A stretch of 64,000 nt of DNA. Source: Amphimedon queenslandica (Eukaryota > Porifera > Demospongiae > Haplosclerida > Niphatidae). This document shows positions 56,757 through 64,000 of the stretch, piece after piece; position 1 is the first letter of the stretch, and each line of letters opens with the position of its first letter. A program made the position numbers and the translations under genes. The notes below the pieces were generated by a model that ran no database searches, was not told the DNA's origin, and worked only from the letters and a program-made list of their open reading frames with translations. The stretch covers positions 62,001-126,000 of the forward strand of contig NW_003546350.1 in NCBI RefSeq assembly GCF_000090795.2. Direction: 5' to 3'.

Positions 56757-59700
56757 TTACGATGAGGATAATGATCCTGATGATTTTGAACCAGTTATTC
56801 CAGAGGATCCTCTCCTCAAAGAGTTGGTATTCTTAGCCCCTAGTGCGTGCCAGCGACTGATCGGGTTCCTAGGGTGAGAGACCATCTCCTGCCAGTGCTG
56901 TCTACCCGAGGGATGGTTAGCTCCTTCTCCTAATGTAAAGAACCCCATGAGGTCGTTACGGCCCAGACGATCATAATCCATGACTGAGACCTCAAGTAGT
57001 ATGAAGCTGATGTTCATGTCTGTCACATCAAATTGGAACTGTTCGTTATAAATAGGGACTAGTGTCTTCTTCTTTATAGTTGACTTCCATTTGGCCTGCC
57101 TGGTCCCTTTGTGAAGCAGATATATCTTGACATAAGGATCTGAGAGAGAGAGAGAGAGGGAGAGGGGGGGGGAGAGATGAAAGAGGGTTGTGTATATTGA
57201 AAGTAGATGGCTACACGCATTATTAATACATTTTGCTACTCATCAGTAACTTAACATGACTACAGTACATGACTGTGGAGTAAAATGTTGTTTATCATAA
57301 TCACTACCTTACAACTTTTACTCATAAACTAATAGACTGTATATTTATTATAACCCCCACCCTCTCTCTCTCTCTGTCCCATTCCTAATGAGTTATTGTG
57401 TTATACAGTTTGACTCCAAGTCAGTTTCCTTTTTAAATATAATAATGATATTAATTTGGCTCAATACTTCATTCAATACATCAGGTAGTCTAATAAACTC
57501 CTTTATAGGTATAACTAGACACAGCAGTTACACAGTCAGTTAGTAATAAACTACACAGTCAGTTACTAATAAACTACACAGTCAGTTAGTAATAAGCTAC
57601 ACAGTCAGTTAGTAATAAACTACACAGTCAGTTAGTAATAAACTACACAGTCAGTTAGTAATAAGCTACACAGTCAGTTAGTAATAAACTACACAGTCAG
57701 TTACTAATAAACTACACAGTCAGTTACTAATAAACTACACAGTCAGTTACTAATAAACTACACAGTACATGTACAATGACATTATGTTAGTGTACCACTG
57801 ACCAGTTGTTGATCCTAACCTCTCTCTGGCATATGCAGCACCTGCTCTGTTACTACATGTACCTCTTTTGCCCTCCCTCCCTCCCTCCCTCCCTCCCCCT
57901 CCTCTCTCTCTCCCTCCCTTCCTCCCTCCCTCCCCCTCTCTCTCTCTCTTCCATTACCAGAGGATCCTGATATGTCCATTCTCTGTAGGTTAGTTGCTTT
58001 CAGTAGTACTCCAGATATAATGTTAGATGAAGGATTGTACATCAATGATATGAGGACATCTCCTTGTGAATCATTCTAAGTACAGAACAAATGATCATGA
58101 TAAAAATAAGAATTTAATAATTCTTATATGAGGGTAAGATCATAGATATGCTTTGATGGAGGGAAAGTCTTTAAATAAATCATCAAACAAAAGTTACAAC
58201 AAGGAAACCAATACTATACCCATAATGACATGCTACAGAAATAGAGAGTTAAGCCGTTATACCAATTAGTAAAACATTCTCTCTACTAGTAATTACTATA
58301 ATCATAAGGACAAGGTTGGTATTTTAATGACATGTCACTACTCACAATAATACACAGTACCAGGAACTATACTAGAGTATATGTAATGTACCTAATACTT
58401 GACTATACACACTCAATGAGGTGACTGGACTATAATGACTGACTGTGTATAACTAATGAATGAGCATGTGCACTCAAATGAAACCATTCTAAAATTGAAT
58501 GGATTACCATTCTAAAATTGAGTCACAAGAATCTATTTTTAGTAACGGTCTATTCTTAGCAACAATCAGAGTGATGGCCAATCACTACCAGTAACAGTGG
58601 ATGGTTTACTGTTAGTATCACATGTATTGGACTGAAGTGAAGCCAAAGCTTCCATTGGCATGAGATATTGAAGATAGTAGGAGGGCCAGCTAGTACTAAT
58701 AATGAATGAATATTCACATTCAGTAGAAGGAGTGGGTATCACAGTCCAGTATATGTGAATAATAAAAATAATGACATTAATTACTGGATAGTTTGTGTCA
58801 GGAATAAAACTATACAAGTGATGGCAGTCAGAGTACATGAACATGTACTTAGTGATCTAATATCACTCGTAGCTATTTCAGTGGCCCATTCAATAGAAAC
58901 AATAGAAAACAAGACCAGCTTTACTGAAAACACCTCAACCATTAGGTAGTGTAGTACAGTCAATTAATCAATTACTGAATAGTAAAATACCAAACAGACA
59001 CACACACACATAGTGTACAGTGTATGTACATGTACTGAATGTTACTATGAATGATTTACTAATGTAAGAGACAGTGTAGTCACATTATTGGGTGACATCA
59101 AAATTACAAACTACCACACAAGAAGCTCCTTTTCATATACAATGTAGGTACATGTATATGTACATATACATGTGTATGTACATATACATGTACATGTACA
59201 CATGTACATGTATATGTACATGTGTACATGTACATATACATGTACAATGTTCCCTCTCTCTCTCTCCCTAACCTGCATTAGTCCAGTGGGTACTTCAGCT
59301 AATGGAGCTGATACCCTCACCCCATAAAGGTCAGCCTCTTCCAGCTGGAGTACCACAGTGCCCATGTCCTCACTGGAGGCAAGGTCCTTATCAAGGACTC
59401 TTAGCACGAGGGTCTGACGACGGATCTCATTAGGAAGGAGACCAGAGAACTCAAAAACCTCATTGAATATCGGGTCAAGGGTCCTCTTGTGGACCTTTGA
59501 CTCAAATATCTCTTCCTTATTTGGTAATAGGAAGAGGATCACAAAAGGATCAGAAGTACCTCTCCTGTCTTTAGCAGGAAGGTTGGTTCCCTCCATTAGG
59601 TGAACCGTGAGGGTTCTTCGCTGAATATCGTAATAAAGAGAGAAATGGAGGAGTGGTTTTGAGTCAAGATGCTTCCCGTCTTTATCACTTCCTATTATTT

Positions 59701-59968
59701 TAGCTTGACCAGAAGGAGAAGGAGCAGTGACAGTGACTGATGGTGAGGGTTGCTCAGTAATGGCTGAATATCCTGATATTTGGGGATGGACTGGCATGGG
59801 AACTCTCGGCTGCTTATACTCAAATACTTTATCTAACGGAACCTTCTCGTATTGCGGCAATACAACGTCAATGTTCATTTCTGATGCTTTTTGATACTTT
59901 ACTGACGAGTGTTTGTCCTTTGGCTCCTCTTCTTCAGGGCAACACGGGCAAAAGGAACAGCAATCCAT
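56757..59968 (-). CDS. Synaptotagmin-like tandem C2 protein
   Basis: Three exons (59273-59968, 57958-58075, 56757-57139) sum in frame to 398 aa. The N-terminus is MDCCSFCPCCPEEEE, a Cys cluster suited to palmitoylation, with no TM helix. C2A (about 105-235) has LHFSLYYDIQRRTLTVHLME, DRRGTSDPFVILFLLPNK and RVLDKDLASSED. C2B (about 240-375) has GDVLISLMYNPSSNIISGVL, SSDPYVKIYLLHKGTRQAKW and VMDYDRLGRNDLMG, then the synaptotagmin-like WQEMVSHPRNPISRWHAL end. Asp residues of the calcium loops are mostly kept. The TM-less, Cys-anchored form recalls SYT17 (B/K protein). Likely a membrane-trafficking calcium sensor in an animal without neurons. Introns are long (1.2 and 0.8 kb) and carry a 23-bp minisatellite. 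Confidence 0.9.
57530..57768. repeat. 23-bp minisatellite, about ten copies
   Basis: Unit CACAGTCAGTTAGTAATAAA CTA (23 bp) repeated about ten times in an intron of the synaptotagmin-like gene. Two variable sites (TTAG/TTAC and AAAC/AAGC) alternate between copies. No spacers, so not a CRISPR array. Confidence 0.95.
59150..59250. repeat. GTACAT palindromic tract
   Basis: Dense ACATGTACATATACATGTAC repeats in an intron of the synaptotagmin-like gene. The hexamer is its own reverse complement when shifted; shorter tracts are scattered from 35 to 64 kb. Confidence 0.9.
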
Positions 59969-60049
59969 TATATTATTAATTATTATTTAATAGTCTAATT
60001 ATTATACTGTAGTTACTGTTGGTGATGAGTGTGCTTATAACTAGTTGTC

Positions 60050-60345
60050 CTACTGGTTTCCTGAACCGGTCTGACTGGTTTCTTGATCAATTTTAGGGCT
60101 AGAGTCCCAGTGATCCTCAGGTACTGTTGGCTCAGGCTGATTGAGATCAGACCAAGTGTTTTTGACCTACACGTAAAAATTAAAAAAATAGTAAAATCTC
60201 GGTAGACAAGACATCTCTCTTCCAAAAAAGAGATTACATTGACTAGATACACAACATTAGATGCTAAATCAACAGAAGTTATTGCTTTCAAACATTAAAG
60301 GACAGCAGGAGCAGCTGCTGCTGTTTGGGATTCTCTTCCCTCCAT
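60050..60345 (-). CDS. Possible two-exon micro-gene (52 aa)
   Basis: Exons 60304-60345 and 60050-60166 join in frame: MEGRESQTAAAAPA then VKNTWSDLNQPEPTVPEDHW and DSSPKIDQETSQTG. The acceptor (TGTAG) is good, the donor (GTCCTT) weak. Sequence is disordered and not recognised. It may instead be a 3' exon of an unresolved transcript or noncoding. Confidence 0.25.
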
Positions 60346-61499
60346 TGTGTTAGCTCAGTGACAATAATAACAGGCCATGATATGTGTATAAACAACAAAG
60401 CTGTTGTTTGTCCATTACTAAATGACTCCCCATCTGTTATACCATTAAACTCTTAACAGTTAATAATTAATAAGGACATAATTTGAAGTACAATGTACAT
60501 ACAACAGCACATCCTTCATTAAAATTCCCTGTGAGTTACAGTTAATTACAATTATGCAGCACTAGATACATCTATAGTACAAGGTGCCTGGTTAATTAGA
60601 TATTAAAATACTATCTGTCATCTTAATAAAATTAACAACACATTCTCACTGCTAACACAACAATAGGACTATGTACATCAAGTACTAGTTGCTTCTAGTG
60701 GAGGGTTGACATAAATAAACAATTAGAATGACTACATGTAAGCCTAAAACTAATAAAATGAAACACAGCAAGGAAGAGAGAGAGGGGGGGAGGGGGAGAG
60801 AGGGAGAGAGAGAGAGGGGGGGAGGGAGGGTAGATATGAATTAAAACAAGTATAAGATGCCATTATGCTTCATTGAAACTACTACTATAGAAATAGTGTA
60901 CAAATACATAACGTACACTGTTATTAGTTTCTATAGTGCAATAACAAATACATACAGAGAATATTCAATACATATACATTATATGCAGTATCTTTCAATA
61001 CATGTACATATAAATGGCAGACTGAGTTGGTATTATATACAGTCAATCTTTACATAAACAACTCCTGACACACGCAGCCTGGCTAGTAAGACACACTACA
61101 GTACTGCCAAGACTACATGATGATACCTGCTGACTACTACTCCAATAACATCATTAGCAGGCTCATAATAACCTTTAAACCACACACCACCTTAATATAG
61201 TAACTATAACTCATAACACAGAAGACTGTAAAACTACATGTAAATGTGTACATTGAGATTATGAAGACTTTCATTTTCATTATTTCATGCAAACTAAATG
61301 ACAACAAGAGCAGTAATGCTAATTTAGGTAGCGATTGGTCAATTTTTAATGAATTGAATTATTTATAATCATTGAAACATGCAGGCAATGCGCACAAATA
61401 AAGATTCTATTTATTATAATTATTATCGCTAGCAGTTAATTTAGAAATACGAGCATGTTAGAACTTGCAAGTACATGTACAATGACGCTATTATTATTA
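60346..61499. other. Gene-free spacer
   Basis: AT-rich, with a polypurine GAGAGGGGGGGAGGGGG tract at 60775-60830 and scattered short ACATGTA. No coding signal I can support. Confidence 0.5.
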
Positions 61500-61694
61500 T
61501 TAATTGATATTACGGACCCTTGTCAAACAATCCCAAAACTCCTTATGCTCCTTTGAACACTGACCAAACCAGGTCCCCCTAATGCAGTGCTGGAGCTTAT
61601 CTCTTTCCTCCTGGCAGAAATGCAACGCTGCTATGTTGACTTGTTTCTGTTCCTCTCTATCTTTTGCTGTCCTTCCTAACAAATCTCTGGCCAT
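61500..61694 (-). CDS. Twin CX9C mitochondrial intermembrane-space protein
   Basis: A single-exon 64-aa protein. Two CX9C motifs (CQEERDKLQHC and CSKEHKEFWDC) form the helix-loop-helix CHCH fold imported and oxidised by MIA40. Preceded by a short charged N-terminus (MARDLLGRTAKDREEQKQ). Cmc1 and COX-assembly factors share this pattern, but I cannot assign an orthologue. Confidence 0.8.
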   Translation of the reverse strand: MARDLLGRTAKDREEQKQVNIAALHFCQEERDKLQHCIRGTWFGQCSKEHKEFWDCLTRVRNIN

Positions 61695-62184
61695 TAGAAG
61701 AGGATAATCTATTGATATACAGCGTACAAGACAAGCTGGGTTAGGAGGAGCACATGTACACTGGTCGTGTTAGGTGCCTGGGCCCGGCCGAGAGAGGCCT
61801 CGGGGGTGTTGATGATAATTCGATTCATTCATTCACAGGTGGCACATTGAAACACTTTTAGACTCTCTCTCATCACTCTAGCTCTGCTTACCTAATGAAG
61901 AGGAGAGTGGAGCGGAAAATATCGGTCAGCTATTCTTTTGTCTTTGATAAGGAAGAAGAGGGAGAAGGAGTCAAAGTAGAGGAAGAAACGAAGGGAATTT
62001 ATGGAGGAATCTGCAAGGAAACGTAAAGCCACACCTACAAGATTGTTATGGGCGTGGTGTGTTTATTAATAGGCGTGGTTTGTTACGGGCGTGAGGGTTA
62101 AAATAATTGAAGAATTTGTATTTTGTAAACACAAGTTAGGCGGGAATTATCTCAAGCTACTGAAGCTCAAATTAAACTAAAGAA
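61695..62184. promoter_or_regulatory. Divergent promoter region CX9C gene / Spc24-like gene
   Basis: About 490 bp. Contains three GGGCGTGG-type motifs near 62050, 62070 and 62086, GGCCCGGCCGAG near 61781, and a 43-codon open frame (61895-62026) of charged residues with no recognisable features. Confidence 0.4.
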
Positions 62185-64000
62185 ATGGAGAACAGTGAAA
62201 TAGAGGATAAGCACTTTTGGTTAGCTGCAGAGGATATTCAAAAAACACTGGAATACACCAAAGAAGTGAGTTTATGTAATGTATGAGAACTGAAGCAGTA
62301 ATAATATGCAATATTTTTAATTCTTTATTCTCATTTTCTCTTTATTTTTCTATTTTAAAGGTACAAGATCAACTTAAGAGTTATGATTTTAGTAAACGTG
62401 AAAGAATATTCCAAGGAATCAGTTCCATTTACGAGAAACTGAGGAACTCTGAAAGCTACTGGAGACAAACGGAAATTGGTAATCCTTAAATTTATGGAAG
62501 TAGCTATGTACTAGTTAATTATTTTATTATTTATTTAAGTAGTTAATTACCTATTTGTGTTTAATTAATTATATGACAGCAACTCTCTCTCTCTCCACTT
62601 CCCTTTCTCTCTATAACTACTCATTCTAATGTCATATCATAGAGATTGAGAATGAGAAGACGAAAGTTGAAAGTGAAATTAATGAAATGTGTCAAAGTGT
62701 CGTCCCATCAAGCAAGACTCCAACAATTGAGTAATAAATACATTTAATTAATAAGTGCATTCATAATAATAATAATTGGGGAATTTGGGGCCAAAAATTA
62801 TTCTCAAAAAACCATGGGCTATAGCCTTGGGTACTTTTCAGAATTTTGGCACTTTTTAAAAATAGCCATAACTTGAAAAATTGAAGTTGGAATCACCTCA
62901 AACTTTCTACACAGCATAAGGATATCAATATGTATCAGAAAATGCAATAAAAATTTGGGGTGATTTCGGAGCCATTTTTTGGAAAAAACCATGGGCTATA
63001 GCCTTGGATATTTTTCAGAATTTTAGCATTTTCTAAAAATGGCCATAACTTGAAAAATTGAAGTCGGAATCAGCTCAAACTTTCTACACAGCATAAGGAC
63101 ATCAATATGTATCAGAAAATGTAATAAAAATTTGGGGTGATTTTGGAGCTATTTTTGAAAAAAAAGCATGGGCTAATGCTTCATTATTATTATTTTTTAT
63201 TTATTTTTTGTAAAGAAATGCTCAGGAAACTGTTGAGGAGCTGACAGAGAGTCTAAGAGAAGAGAAACAATTATTAAAGACTTTAATGCAAAAGACTAAA
63301 GACAGGGAGTGTATCAAGTAAGTGTATACACACACATCATTATGATCCACTAGTAGCTTTGTATCTTATGATGTGTGGATTTGTAATAATAGCAACTTTA
63401 ACATAATTATTTTAGTCATTTTTGGTCTCACCAGCGATTAGTGTAGGCCAAGGACTTTGTACAATGTAGTTACTTTGTTTTTAATTAAATTATTTATTTA
63501 TTATTTTATTAATATAGATATGAGTTTAAACTACAAAAGAAGAGTCTACCAGTTCATTTCAATGAATCCTCAACAGTTGATACTGTTCAAGGATGTATCC
63601 TCCTAACATACCAGTACATGTACATCAATATGTACCAGTAATATCATTGGAATGAGTTCCGAGCAAAATAAAATCCTTCATTTCACAGTTGCATACAATA
63701 CATGTAAACCATACACCTCACTAAAGTAGATCCACACTATACAGTATTACATTGAACTGTGTGGTATGAGTATATTCTAGCATATTGTACATGAACATGT
63801 ACTTATTTTATTATAATTATAAATATTTATTATTATTATTATTCTCTTATTCCTTAATTCAAAATGGCTACCAGTTATGAGGAGAGATGATGGAGAGATT
63901 GAGTCCTTTTCATTTGATATCAGTAAATGTGATCATGTGGCTATAGCTAACTCACTCTGGGGACTAGCAACTAATGGAGTCAACGAAGAACTATTAACTA
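62185..64000 (+). CDS. Kinetochore Spc24-like coiled-coil protein (partial)
   Basis: Exons 62185-62265, 62361-62478, 62643-62730, 63216-63317, 63518-63594 and 63875 to the window end, all phase-consistent. Residues 1-135 are a charged coiled coil (VQDQLKSYDFSKRERIF, ETVEELTESLREEKQLLKTL). The C-terminal domain has KYEFKLQKKSLPVHF, RRDDGEIESFSFDISKCD and IANSLWGLATNG. The arrangement and final SxxLW pattern resemble Spc24 of the Ndc80 complex (KFISDYLWSLV), which docks Ndc80 to CENP-T/Mis12. This is a weak, remembered resemblance. The intron 62731-63215 holds two satellite A units in antisense. Confidence 0.45.
62780..63180 (-). repeat. Satellite A array (two units plus)
   Basis: Reverse-orientation units with AAACCATGGGCTATAGCCTT at about 62809 and 62985, ending with a truncated third core (AAGCATGGGCTAATGC). 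Antisense to the host gene, within one intron. Confidence 0.92.

Noticed and set aside
57530-57768. CRISPR-like array
   Set aside because: Direct tandem copies with no unique spacers; a minisatellite in an animal intron.
59111-59272. Met-Tyr/Cys-Thr repeat tail on the synaptotagmin-like protein
   Set aside because: Read-through past a good donor into the GTACAT tract.
61895-62026. 43-codon plus-strand frame of charged residues
   Set aside because: Too short and unrecognised; noted under the promoter region only.

Overview
This is a piece of animal nuclear genome. Its composition, very compact spacing, many 42-60 bp GT-AG introns and gene content all point to a demosponge. An Ig-TIR receptor of the type described in Amphimedon queenslandica, an animal-type cryptochrome and an intronless sponge-like multi-pass protein suggest Amphimedon queenslandica or a close relative. 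That species assignment is inference from remembered families; no database was searched. I reconstructed exons by hand from splice sites, reading-frame phase and remembered family sequences. Where every exon was followed, the exon lengths sum to an exact multiple of three (stated per gene).

Layout. 1-9.7 kb: the 3' end of UBA3 (+), an intronless multi-pass protein (-), a DUF1295 steroid-reductase-like enzyme (-), an unidentified 376-aa protein (+), a secreted aldose 1-epimerase (-), MRPL10 (-) and RNF170 (+). 9.9-19 kb: an Ig-Ig-TM-TIR receptor (+), a complete DNA polymerase mu/TdT (-), CUEDC2 (+) with a tRNA-Thr in an intron, RAB21 (-) and STRAP (-) with an antisense tRNA-His in an intron. 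19-29 kb: a seven-TM protein (-), a novel-looking HMG-box protein (+) and a cryptochrome (-). 30-46 kb: transaldolase (-) back to back with SYCP1 (+), then CCDC6 (-) and an ankyrin protein (+). 46.8-50.2 kb: tafazzin (-) and two tandem mitochondrial SSB genes (+). 50.5-64 kb: CAPS2 (-), a synaptotagmin-like double-C2 protein (-), a twin-CX9C protein (-) and a kinetochore Spc24-like gene (+) running off the window end.

Most genes are unrelated housekeeping genes packed head-to-head or tail-to-tail with roughly 75-450 bp between them. Several divergent pairs share a GC-box-like GGGCGTGG motif between the start codons. Mitochondrial functions recur (MRPL10, tafazzin, two SSBs, a CX9C protein), but nothing shows a functional cluster.

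The main non-gene content is a family of 177-185 bp satellite-like units forming short tandem arrays. The main arrays lie inside introns. Two diverged subfamilies share one backbone and each carries a different palindrome centred on CTATAG. One unit is interrupted by a 237-bp MITE with 36-bp perfect terminal inverted repeats and a 4-bp target duplication. Strong biological findings are the sponge TdT/Pol mu with a long loop 1, a cryptochrome in which both (6-4) photolyase active-site histidines are replaced, the SSB tandem duplication with identical intron phases, and the Ig-TIR receptor.
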